Shown: positions 1 through 8,155 of the stretch, piece after piece
Numbering within the stretch: position 1 is the stretch's first letter
How the letters are laid out: every line of letters begins with the position of its first letter
Source of the DNA: Mycobacteroides franklinii
GTDB taxonomy: Bacteria; Actinomycetota; Actinomycetes; Mycobacteriales; Mycobacteriaceae
Assembly (NCBI RefSeq): GCF_002013895.1
Contig: NZ_MAFQ01000012.1
Coordinates: forward strand, 62,001-126,000
Length of the DNA stretch: 64,000 bases
Reading direction: 5' to 3'
The notes under the pieces: generated by a model
What the model was told of the DNA's origin: nothing
Databases searched by the model: none
What the model saw: only the letters and a program-made list of their open reading frames with translations
Program-made: the position numbers and the translations under genes

Positions 1-585
1 CCGCTTCATCACGAAGTCACGCACGGCACGCACCTGGCTACCGGGCGCATGTTCGGGACCGTCCTGCATCGGAACCGACACACATCCGGTGACGTACGTG
101 TAGTCACAGCGATCGAGGTAAGCCAGGATTCCCGCCCACATCAAGAGCACCACCGCACCGTTGCGGTGATCGCCCCGCACCACGGCGCGACCCATCTCCA
201 CCAGCTGAGGACGCAGCGCGTCCAGTCCGCTGATATCGAATTCCGTTGCGCTGTAAAGCCCTCCGGCCGCGATAGCGCCGGGCGGAGGAAGCATCCGGTA
301 GCAGCCCACCACGTCACCCGAGGTGTCCTCGCGTACCAGCAGGTGATCGCAGTGCTCATCGAAACGGTCGGCATCGCGTCCCTCGAACGCTTCCGGCGTA
401 CTGGCGAGCTGGAACCCAGGCTCGCTGCTGAACACGTCGTATCGAAGCCGTTGCACGGCATCGATATCGGCGGGATCGTTCGACAGCAGCAGGGTGTACT
501 GGGGGCCCAGCGGAGCTTCCCCGTTTTTCCCCGCTACCTCTGGCATGGACTGATCTGCGGCGATGAGAACTGACGCGGTACTCAT
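1..585 (-). CDS. GNAT-family acyltransferase, C-terminus cut by window edge
   Basis: From an ATG at 585 the frame stays open to base 1 (195 codons, no stop), so the end of the gene lies outside. Near residues 36-57 the pattern DPADIDAVQRLRYDVF followed by EPGF resembles the OlsB/autoinducer-synthase-like GNAT fold, and a later VEMGRAVV segment fits the conserved core strand. By position beside etfA/etfB it matches M. tuberculosis Rv3027c. OlsB-type relatives transfer acyl chains to amino groups; the substrate here is unknown. It faces the same way as the genes to its right but is separated from them by 167 bases with no gene seen. Confidence 0.8.
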   Translation of the reverse strand, partial: MSTASVLIAADQSMPEVAGKNGEAPLGPQYTLLLSNDPADIDAVQRLRYDVFSSEPGFQLASTPEAFEGRDADRFDEHCDHLLVREDTSGDVVGCYRMLPPPGAIAAGGLYSATEFDISGLDALRPQLVEMGRAVVRGDHRNGAVVLLMWAGILAYLDRCDYTYVTGCVSVPMQDGPEHAPGSQVRAVRDFVMKR

Positions 586-752
586 GACTGCGAGATTCGC
601 GGAGTTATGCGGCGGAACGGCATCGGAAGCGTGTCGTGTCCATGCACGATCAGTTAATTGCGGCGTTCAGTACGCCAAATGCGTGCTTGCGGAGGTAAAT
701 CGCTAAAGCAAACGCGGAGCTAACAGACGCTACGTAGACGCTCGCTCGCAGG

Positions 753-1496
753 TCATCGCCGGGCGATCCAATCGGCGAATCTCGTCTGCGTCAGCACCCC
801 GTCATCACCGGTGACCAGGCTGAAGTCATCCACGGGTGTCCCGAAATAGGTGGCGTCTGGGTCGACCACCACCGTCTTGTCGTCACCACGCGCGTCAAGC
901 ACCGCCTGTGCCATCTCGGCGAACGAAAACTTTTCTGGGCCGCCGATATTGATGATGCCATTGCGCGGTTCCGCCTCCCCGGCCTGAGCCACCTGTGCGG
1001 ACACGTCGTCTGCGGCAATCAGCTGAATTCTGGCATCAGGTACACGAACCTCGTCGCCGACGACGAGTGTGTCGGTGATGGACTCTGCGAACTCCTGGAA
1101 CTGAGTGGCCCGCACGATGGTGTACGGCAATCCGGATTCGGTAATGATGTTCTCCTGCGCCACTTTCGCCCTCATGTACCCGCTGTCCGGCAGGCCATCC
1201 GCACCGACAATGGAAAGTGCGACGTAGTGGCCGACGCCAGTCTGGTTCGCCGCATCAATGAGATTGCGTGCCGCGGCGGTGAAGAAATCCATCACGGGTC
1301 CGTCCTCGAACGAGGGAGAATTGACCACGTCGATAACCACATTCGATCCGGTGAGCGCCTCCACCAGACCGTCACCGGTCAACACATTCGCGCCAGAGGA
1401 CAACGACGCCGACACCACTTCATGACCGTCGGCGGTGAGCAAAGAAGCCACCCGGGAACCGATTTGGCCGGTGGCACCCACGACTGTGATTTTCAT
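753..1496 (-). CDS. NmrA-type NAD(P)-binding atypical short-chain reductase
   Basis: A 247-residue protein opening with MKITVVGATGQIGS, where GATGQIG is the GxxGxxG dinucleotide-binding loop of atypical SDRs (NmrA/HSCARG group). It lacks a YxxxK catalytic pair, as usual for this group. Members act as NAD(P)H sensors or quinone/azo reductases; the substrate cannot be read here. The frame opens upstream at 1523, but the ATG at 1496 is preferred because AAAGG lies about 9 bases before it and the Rossmann motif then starts at residue 1. It is a single gene with short intergenic gaps on both sides. Confidence 0.8.
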   Translation of the reverse strand: MKITVVGATGQIGSRVASLLTADGHEVVSASLSSGANVLTGDGLVEALTGSNVVIDVVNSPSFEDGPVMDFFTAAARNLIDAANQTGVGHYVALSIVGADGLPDSGYMRAKVAQENIITESGLPYTIVRATQFQEFAESITDTLVVGDEVRVPDARIQLIAADDVSAQVAQAGEAEPRNGIINIGGPEKFSFAEMAQAVLDARGDDKTVVVDPDATYFGTPVDDFSLVTGDDGVLTQTRFADWIARR

Positions 1497-1657
1497 TGTG
1501 CGATTGCCTTTCTCGTCTCGCATACACGGTCGCAGCTCGGCGCTGAATTCGGAAACGTTCCGTCATTTCACTGCCATCTCGACCCACGCGCTGCTGGCGC
1601 AGCAGTGGCATCTCAGGAAGGGCGGGGCATCACCCCACGCAGGCAGCTGCCAGCGGG

Positions 1658-2434
1658 CTAGGCCGGAACTCGTGAACGTAGTTCGTTCGCGATCTTCTGC
1701 AGGGTGTTCTCGGTTTCAGGCGGGCCGGTGAGCATGGCCACCGCCAACGTATCGCGGGACGCGCCGGAGGCAGACGCGAAGGAACACGTCATCGCGATCC
1801 GGACCACGCGCATGCCGTTCCCCAGAGTGCCCGTCACCCGGGCGTAGGACGTGACATCGTCGACAGGCTTCCAGAATTGAGCGTCGACAGGCAGCTTCGC
1901 GCGCACCTTGTCCTGCGCCGGCCGCGCGCACCCGTCGGCACACCGACTGGACCCGATCCAGCCGGCTGCTCCAGGCGTGTTGATCTCATCCATGCAGGTG
2001 ATGCGCTTGTCCAACGGTTTGTTCTCCGTGTGCGTACATCCCCACCCATCTGGGAGGTTGAAATCGAACGGCAGGTAAGTGGGCATCGATATGGGCACAA
2101 GCTTTTCGCCCGGACTGTATGTCGGGCCACCCAGCGGCCCCGTCGACCCGTTAGGGGGTGGAATCACCCCCGGAGTCGCCCCTGGAGGCATCGTCGCACG
2201 GCTCAGCGCCAGCGGGGACTCTCCGGGTGCCATGACGGCGATACCCGTGATGCTGCGCTGGGATCCGACGATGACGACCGCGGCCACGAGCCCCACGACG
2301 AGAATCCCCATAAACGCCGAAAGGACTATCCAGGGCGCCCGACGCGGTGGTCGAGGCTCTGGATAGTCCAGTGGCGTACCGTAGGCCGCCCCCCGGGGTT
2401 GAATGCCCCCGTCGGGGCGGCTCCAAGGCTCCAT
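1658..2434 (-). CDS. Membrane-anchored exported mycobacterial protein, function unknown
   Basis: This 258-residue protein has a proline-rich cytoplasmic N-terminus (residues 1-33), one strong transmembrane helix (about 34-57, ending AAVVIVG) and an exported domain. A proline/glycine linker leads to a globular part with at least six cysteines that probably forms disulfides outside the cell. It starts only 10 bases after the etfA stop and is probably in the etfBA transcript. The general plan resembles mycobacterial one-helix sensor-domain or DUF-type exported proteins, but the family is not recognised. Confidence 0.7.
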   Translation of the reverse strand: MEPWSRPDGGIQPRGAAYGTPLDYPEPRPPRRAPWIVLSAFMGILVVGLVAAVVIVGSQRSITGIAVMAPGESPLALSRATMPPGATPGVIPPPNGSTGPLGGPTYSPGEKLVPISMPTYLPFDFNLPDGWGCTHTENKPLDKRITCMDEINTPGAAGWIGSSRCADGCARPAQDKVRAKLPVDAQFWKPVDDVTSYARVTGTLGNGMRVVRIAMTCSFASASGASRDTLAVAMLTGPPETENTLQKIANELRSRVPA

Positions 2435-2444
2435 ATAGGGCTAC

Positions 2445-3401
2445 TTAGCCCTTACGCGCCTTCACGGCGTCGGTGAGCTGCGGCGCAACGTTGAACAGGT
2501 CGCCCACCACACCGAAGTCGGCGATCTCGAAGATGGGAGCTTCCTCGTCCTTGTTGACTGCGACGATGGTCTTCGACGTCTGCATACCGGCGCGGTGCTG
2601 GATGGCACCGGAGATACCCAGCGCGATGTACAGCTGCGGCGACACGGTCTTACCGGTCTGGCCCACCTGGAACTGACCCGGGTAGTAGCCCGAGTCGACC
2701 GCGGCACGCGAGGCACCGACGGCGGCACCGAGCGAATCGGCGAGAGCCTCCACGACGCTGAACTTGTCGGCGCTACCGACGCCACGACCGCCGGACACGA
2801 CGATGCTGGCCTCGGTGAGCTCCGGACGATCGCCACCGACCACAGGCTGGCGCGAGGTGACCTTGGTGGCGTTCTCGGCGGGCGCGGGCACCTCGACGGT
2901 GACCTGCTCGCCGGCACCGGCGGCCGGTGCGGCCTCGACAGCACCCGGACGCACGGTGAAGACCGGGGCGTCGCCGTTGGCCTGTGCCTCGACGGTGAAC
3001 GCGCCACCGAAGATCGAGTGCAGACCCTTACCACCCTCACGGACCTCGACCACGTCGGTCAGCAGACCCGAGCCCAGGCGTGCGGCCAGACGCCCGGCCA
3101 CTTCCTTGCCCTCGGTGGTGGCGGCGATCAGGATGCCAGCGGGGCTGGCAGATTCCGCGAGGCTAGCGAGAATATCCACCTTCGGGGTCACCAGGTAGCT
3201 GTCGACGACATCGGACTCGGCGACGTAGATCTTGGCAGCGCCGGCCTCCTTGAGGCCGTCGATCAGCGGCGCGGCGGTGCCGGCGGGGCCGGCAACGACG
3301 GCCGAGGGCTCGCCCAGGACGCGGGCGGCGGTGATGAGCTCGGCGCTCACCTTCTTCAGCGCACCCTCTGAATGCTCAACGAGCACAAGTACTTCAGCCA
3401 T
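2445..3401 (-). CDS. etfA: Electron transfer flavoprotein alpha subunit
   Basis: This 318-residue protein matches EtfA (FixB, Rv3028c). The N-terminal domain begins AEVLVLVEHSEG, and the C-terminal FAD domain carries VVSGGRGVG, GQTGKTVSPQLY and SGAIQHRAGM, the residues that hold FAD in EtfA. With EtfB it accepts electrons from acyl-CoA dehydrogenases and passes them towards the quinone pool through an ETF-quinone oxidoreductase encoded elsewhere. It lies 35 bases after etfB in a two-gene operon, with the exported protein at 1658-2434 immediately downstream. Length is normal. Confidence 0.96.
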   Translation of the reverse strand: MAEVLVLVEHSEGALKKVSAELITAARVLGEPSAVVAGPAGTAAPLIDGLKEAGAAKIYVAESDVVDSYLVTPKVDILASLAESASPAGILIAATTEGKEVAGRLAARLGSGLLTDVVEVREGGKGLHSIFGGAFTVEAQANGDAPVFTVRPGAVEAAPAAGAGEQVTVEVPAPAENATKVTSRQPVVGGDRPELTEASIVVSGGRGVGSADKFSVVEALADSLGAAVGASRAAVDSGYYPGQFQVGQTGKTVSPQLYIALGISGAIQHRAGMQTSKTIVAVNKDEEAPIFEIADFGVVGDLFNVAPQLTDAVKARKG

Positions 3402-3436
3402 AACTTTGCTTTCTCGTTTCTGTATTAGGGGGTCGA

Positions 3437-4228
3437 CTAGATGATCTTTTGCGCAACCAGGAACTCGGCGACCTTGGTGCCGCCTTCGCCCTCGTCGGTG
3501 ATCTTCTCGCCCGCGGTCTTGGAGGCCTTGGGGGTCGAGGACAGCACGGTGGAACCGGCGTTCGCGACACCAACCTCGTCGGCATCCACACCGATCTCGG
3601 CGAGAGTCAGCACGGCGACTTCCTTCTTCTTCGCGGCCATGATGCCCTTGAAGGACGGGAAGCGAGGCTCGTTGATCTTCTCGGTGACGCTGACGATGGC
3701 CGGCAGGGTGGCCTCGACCTCGAACACGCCCTCGTCGGTCTCGCGCTCTCCCTTGACGACGCCACCTTCGACGGTCAGCTTGCGCAGGTGAGTCAGCTGG
3801 GGCAGGCCCAGGTACTCGGCGATGATCGCGGGGATGGCACCCGAACGGCCGTCAGTGGCCTCGTTACCGGCGATGACCAGCTCGACGCCCTCAACCTGAC
3901 CCAGCGCGCGGGCCAGAGCCCAGCCGGTCTGGATGGCGTCGGATCCGTGCAGGCCCGGGTCGAGCAGGTGAACTGCCTTGTCGGCACCCATCGACAGAGC
4001 CTTGCGGATGGCCTCGCTGGCCTTCTCGGGCCCAGCCGAGACGACGGTCACGACCGAGTCGCCGCCCTCGCGCTCCTTGATGAGCAGTGCTTCCTCGACG
4101 GCACGCTCGTTGATCTCGTCCAGCACCGCGTCGGCGGCTTCCCGGTCGAGCGTGAAGTCACCGTCGGTGAGCTTGCGCTCTGACCAGGTATCTGGGACCT
4201 GCTTGATCAGGACCGCGATGTTCGTCAT
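3437..4228 (-). CDS. etfB: Electron transfer flavoprotein beta subunit
   Basis: This 263-residue protein matches EtfB (FixA, Rv3029c). It starts MTNIAVLIKQVPDTW, carries AGNEATDGRSGAIP near residue 120 (AMP-binding region) and has the EtfB recognition-loop segment LPAIVSVTEKINEPRFPSFK, which docks on partner dehydrogenases. It forms a heterodimer with EtfA and stabilises the complex through bound AMP. It is the first gene of the leftward etfBA operon, divergent from the MGLP cluster across 249 bases that must hold both promoters. Confidence 0.96.
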   Translation of the reverse strand: MTNIAVLIKQVPDTWSERKLTDGDFTLDREAADAVLDEINERAVEEALLIKEREGGDSVVTVVSAGPEKASEAIRKALSMGADKAVHLLDPGLHGSDAIQTGWALARALGQVEGVELVIAGNEATDGRSGAIPAIIAEYLGLPQLTHLRKLTVEGGVVKGERETDEGVFEVEATLPAIVSVTEKINEPRFPSFKGIMAAKKKEVAVLTLAEIGVDADEVGVANAGSTVLSSTPKASKTAGEKITDEGEGGTKVAEFLVAQKII

Positions 4229-4477
4229 AAGTCTCCGATCGTCCTTCCTCTTCGCTGTCTGCCAGCGGTGTGCTGGCCATCTGCTCTGTGCTTCCCCGCG
4301 GACCCACGCCGGCCGGTCGCACTGTCACATTTTCGTGACTAACCCGGCTGATCTTATTACTCACGGGTAACATACGGAGTTCGCCCGTACACCATAACCG
4401 GTTCACTCCTGGTTTCCGGCCTGTGATCTGGGCCACCAGTATTAAGACACGGTGTTCACCCGATAGCCTGCCAAACA

Positions 4478-5311
4478 ATGAACTCGCACCTGACCGACCC
4501 GCACCCGGCTGATCCTCTTCGCGCAAGCGGCCCATCAGCCGGCGATCCGGACGCCACCCTGGCGCTGACCGGGGAGCGGACCGTGCCCGGCATCGCCGAG
4601 GAAAACTACTGGTTCCGCCGCCACGAGGTCGTCTACGAACGGCTGCGCAGCCTCTGCGCAGGCCGCAGGGTGCTGGAGGCCGGCAGTGGTGAGGGTTACG
4701 GCGCCGACATGCTGGCTCAGGTGGCCGAGCATGTCATCGGACTGGACTACGACGAGTCCGCGATCGCGCATGTGAAAGCCCGCTACCCCCGTGTGGATAT
4801 GCGCGCCGGGAATCTCGCGGACCTTCCGCTCGCCGACGGTTCGGTGGACGTGGTGGTGAACTTCCAGGTGATCGAACACCTGTGGGATCAGGGTCAGTTC
4901 ATCCGTGAGTGCGCTCGAGTGCTGAGCCCCGGCGGCTCGCTGTTGATCAGTACCCCGAATCGGATCACCTTCTCCCCCGGCCGCGATACCCCACTCAATC
5001 CGTTCCACACACGCGAGCTCAATGGCGCCGAGCTCACCGAACTCCTTGAGGAGAACGGTTTTTCGGTGCAGTCGATGAATGGCGTGTTTCACGCACCACG
5101 GCTACGTGAGCTGGACGCGAAGTACGGCGGTTCCATCATCGACGCACAGATCGAGCGCGCGGTCGCGGGCGCTCCGTGGCCGGAGGACCTACTGGCGGAT
5201 ATCGCGGGCTTGACCACCGACGATTTCGAGATTGTCGACGCGGCGGAACGCGATATCGACCAGAGCCTGGATCTGGTGTCCATTGCCAAGATTCCCGGTG
5301 ATAGCCGGTGA
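4478..5311 (+). CDS. SAM-dependent methyltransferase of the MGLP cluster (Rv3030-like)
   Basis: This 277-residue class I methyltransferase has VLEAGSGEGYGADML (SAM motif I) near residue 64, the acidic strand-2 end VIGLDYDESA, VVVNFQVIEHLWD (motif IV) and LSPGGSLLISTPN (post-II region). It is the orthologue by position of Rv3030, proposed to O-methylate glucose residues of methylglucose lipopolysaccharide. It ends 4 bases before the GTG of the GH57 gene, and that gene overlaps the glycosyltransferase, so the three form one operon. The sugar position methylated cannot be read from sequence. Confidence 0.88.
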   Translation: MNSHLTDPHPADPLRASGPSAGDPDATLALTGERTVPGIAEENYWFRRHEVVYERLRSLCAGRRVLEAGSGEGYGADMLAQVAEHVIGLDYDESAIAHVKARYPRVDMRAGNLADLPLADGSVDVVVNFQVIEHLWDQGQFIRECARVLSPGGSLLISTPNRITFSPGRDTPLNPFHTRELNGAELTELLEENGFSVQSMNGVFHAPRLRELDAKYGGSIIDAQIERAVAGAPWPEDLLADIAGLTTDDFEIVDAAERDIDQSLDLVSIAKIPGDSR

Positions 5312-5315
5312 CCGA

Positions 5316-6878
5316 GTGACGGAATCCACCAAGCCCGTACCGGGGCTCTTCACCATGGTGCTGCATACGCACCTGCCGTGGCTCGCCAACCACGGACGCT
5401 GGCCGGTGGGCGAGGAATGGCTGTACCAGTCCTGGTCGGCCGCGTACCTGCCGCTGTTCAAGGTGCTGCGGACACTGGCTGCCGAAGGCCGGGAAAATCT
5501 GATTACCCTGGGCATCACGCCGGTGGTGGCCGCGCAACTGGATGATCCGCACTGCCTCACCGGACTGCATAGCTGGCTGGCCAACTGGCAGCTGCGCGCG
5601 TTCGAGGCTGCCACCATCGCCAGCACCGATGCCGAGCCGGGCACCGCATCGAGCCCGGAAATGTTGCGGGCTTTCGGGGTTCGCGAACACCGAACCGCGA
5701 CAGACGCCCTCAACGAATTCGACGTGCACTGGCGCCACGGCGGCAGCGGCCCGCTGCGCAGTCTCATCGATGCAAACGCCATTGAGCTGCTGGGCGGCCC
5801 GCTCGCTCACCCGTTCCAACCGCTGCTGCACCCCCGGCTGCGCGAATTCGCGCTGCATGAAGGGCTGGCCGATGCCGCACAACGTTTCGGGCATGCCCCG
5901 ACCGGCATCTGGGCACCGGAATGCGCGTATGCCCCGGGCATGGAGGAAGGCTACGCGGCGGCGGGCGTCAAGCACTTCATGGTGGATGGCCCATCACTGC
6001 AAGGTGATACGTCACTAGGCCGCCCGGTGGGCGACTCCGACGTGGTTGCCTTCGGCCGAGACCTGACGGTGAGTTACCGCGTGTGGTCACCGAAGTCCGG
6101 GTATCCCGGCAATGCCGCGTACCGCGACTTCCACACCTACGACCATGACACCGGTCTCAAGCCGGCCCGCGTCACGGGGCGCAATGTGCCGTCCGAATCG
6201 AAGGCGCCATACGACCCCGAGCGCGCCGATGCGGCCATTGATATCCACGTCCGTGATTTCGTCGAGACCGTCCGCCAGCGCCTGATCGATGAGTCCGACC
6301 GGATCGGCCGCCCTGCGCATGTCATCGCCGCATTCGACACCGAGCTGTACGGCCACTGGTGGTACGAAGGGCCTACCTGGCTCGAACGCGTGCTGCGCGC
6401 ACTGCCCGAAGCCGGCGTACAGGTCGGTACGCTGGAACAAGCCCGCGAGCAGGGTTTCGTGGGCCAGCCCTTCGACTTGCCCGCCAGCTCATGGGGTTCC
6501 GGCAAGGACTGGCACGTGTGGAACGGCGAGAAGGTCGCTGATCTGGTGCAGCTGAACACCGAGGTGGTCGATACCGCTCTCACCGCGGTGGACAAGGCCC
6601 TGAACGAACAACCGGCGCCGCATACCCGCAATCGGGTGGCAGATCAGATCCTGCGCGAGGCACTGTTGACCGTATCCAGCGACTGGCCGTTCATGGTCAG
6701 CAAGGATTCGGCCGCCGACTACGCGCGCTACCGCGCTCACCTGCACGCCCACGCCACCCGCGAGATCGCCGCCGCACTGGCCAGCGGACGCCATGACGCG
6801 GCAACTCGACTGGCGGACGGTTGGAACCGCGCGGACGGACTGTTCGGCGCGCTCGATGCCAGGAGGCTTCCGCGATGA
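5316..6878 (+). CDS. Glycoside hydrolase family 57 enzyme, probable alpha-1,4-glucan branching enzyme (Rv3031-like)
   Basis: This 520-residue protein has the GH57 motifs in order: HTHLPW at the N-terminus, a WAPECAY motif containing the nucleophile Glu, and FDTELYGHWWYEG containing the catalytic Asp, followed by a helical C-terminal domain. It matches Rv3031, thought to introduce alpha-1,6 branches in MGLP or glycogen. The frame extends back to 5232, but the GTG at 5316, five bases after the methyltransferase stop, removes an overlapping non-conserved extension. It overlaps the next gene by ATGA. Confidence 0.92.
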   Translation: MTESTKPVPGLFTMVLHTHLPWLANHGRWPVGEEWLYQSWSAAYLPLFKVLRTLAAEGRENLITLGITPVVAAQLDDPHCLTGLHSWLANWQLRAFEAATIASTDAEPGTASSPEMLRAFGVREHRTATDALNEFDVHWRHGGSGPLRSLIDANAIELLGGPLAHPFQPLLHPRLREFALHEGLADAAQRFGHAPTGIWAPECAYAPGMEEGYAAAGVKHFMVDGPSLQGDTSLGRPVGDSDVVAFGRDLTVSYRVWSPKSGYPGNAAYRDFHTYDHDTGLKPARVTGRNVPSESKAPYDPERADAAIDIHVRDFVETVRQRLIDESDRIGRPAHVIAAFDTELYGHWWYEGPTWLERVLRALPEAGVQVGTLEQAREQGFVGQPFDLPASSWGSGKDWHVWNGEKVADLVQLNTEVVDTALTAVDKALNEQPAPHTRNRVADQILREALLTVSSDWPFMVSKDSAADYARYRAHLHAHATREIAAALASGRHDAATRLADGWNRADGLFGALDARRLPR

Positions 6879-8119
6879 GAATCTTGATGGTCTCCTGGGA
6901 GTACCCGCCGGTGGTGATCGGCGGGCTGGGCCGCCATGTGCATCACCTGTCCACCGAACTGGCCGCGGCCGGGCACGACGTCGTGGTGCTCACCCGGCAC
7001 CCCTCGGGCACCGATCCGGCCAGCCACCCGACATCCGACGAGATCTCCGAGGGTGTCCGGGTAGTCGCGGCCGCCGAGGATCCACACGATTTCGACTTCG
7101 GCACCGACATGATGGCCTGGACGCTGGCCATGGGGCATGCCATGGTTCGTGCGGGATTGGCGTTGGGCCTCAAGGGATCTGGCGATTGGCGTCCCGATGT
7201 AGTCCATGCCCACGATTGGCTGGTGGCCCACCCGGCGATCGCTCTCGCCGAGCATTTCGATGTGCCACTGGTATCGACGCTGCACGCCACCGAGGCCGGC
7301 CGACACAGTGGCTGGGTGTCGGGGCGCATCAGCCGACAGGTGCATTCGGTGGAATGGTGGCTGGCTCGCGAATCGGACTCGCTGATCACCTGCTCGGCGT
7401 CGATGCTGGACGAGGTAACCCAACTATTCGGCCCGGAACTGCCGCAGGTGCACGTTATCCGCAACGGAATCGATGTCACCCGTTGGGTATTCGCTCCCCG
7501 GCTACCCGCAGACGGCACTCCGCCGGTGGTACTTTTCGTGGGCCGACTCGAATACGAGAAGGGCATCCACGACGCCATCTCGGCGCTGCCCAAGATCCGT
7601 CGCGCACACCCCGGAACGGTGCTGGCGGTGGCCGGTGATGGCACGCAACAGGATTGGCTGCTCGAACAGGCACGCAAGCACAAGGTCCTCAAGTCCGTCC
7701 AGTTCCTGGGCAACCTGGATCATGAGGGGTTGTTGGAGTGGCTGCATCGCGCCGACGCCATCCTGCTGCCCAGCCACTACGAGCCGTTCGGCATCGTGGC
7801 CCTGGAGGCCGCGGCCGCGGGCACTCCCCTGGTGACCTCCACCGTCGGAGGTCTCGGCGAGGCCGTTATCGACGGTGAGACCGGACTGTCCTTCGCACCA
7901 CGCGATGTGGCGGGAATCGCCGATGCCGTCAAGCGCACCCTCGATGACCCCGCCGCCGCCGCCGAGCGTGCCGTAGCAGCGCGGGCCCGGCTCACCGCGG
8001 ACTTCGACTGGGCGACCGTCGCCGATGAAACCGCCCAGGTGTACTTGGCAGCCAAGCGCCGCGAGCGAGAGCCCCTGGGCCGCAGCGTCATCGTCGAGCG
8101 CCCACTGCCGGACAGGTAA
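6875..8119 (+). CDS. GT4 alpha-1,4-glucosyltransferase for MGLP/glycogen (Rv3032-like)
   Basis: This 414-residue glycosyltransferase has the GT-B fold. The N-terminal loop is MVSWEYPPVVIGGLGRHVHH, the C-terminal domain has GRLEYEKGIHDAI, and the donor-binding EX7E motif appears as PSHYEPFGIVALEAAAAG. Length and motifs match Rv3032, which elongates the alpha-1,4-glucan chain of MGLP. The ATG at 6875 overlaps the GH57 stop and is preceded by AGGAGG at 6861-6866, so translation is coupled. Confidence 0.93.
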   Translation: MRILMVSWEYPPVVIGGLGRHVHHLSTELAAAGHDVVVLTRHPSGTDPASHPTSDEISEGVRVVAAAEDPHDFDFGTDMMAWTLAMGHAMVRAGLALGLKGSGDWRPDVVHAHDWLVAHPAIALAEHFDVPLVSTLHATEAGRHSGWVSGRISRQVHSVEWWLARESDSLITCSASMLDEVTQLFGPELPQVHVIRNGIDVTRWVFAPRLPADGTPPVVLFVGRLEYEKGIHDAISALPKIRRAHPGTVLAVAGDGTQQDWLLEQARKHKVLKSVQFLGNLDHEGLLEWLHRADAILLPSHYEPFGIVALEAAAAGTPLVTSTVGGLGEAVIDGETGLSFAPRDVAGIADAVKRTLDDPAAAAERAVAARARLTADFDWATVADETAQVYLAAKRREREPLGRSVIVERPLPDR

Positions 8120-8155
8120 ACCGGCCATCCCCAAGCAACAGAAAGTGAGCGGCAG

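Noticed and set aside
2437..2452. AGGGCT/AGCCCT hairpin at the etfA stop codon
   Set aside because: No T-run, only a 6-base stem, and the next gene starts at 2434 inside the same transcript, so a terminator here is unlikely.
2595..4183. Long plus-strand open frames antisense to etfA and etfB
   Set aside because: They mirror strongly conserved genes on the other strand, contain low-complexity residues and lack ribosome-binding sites; typical high-GC shadows.
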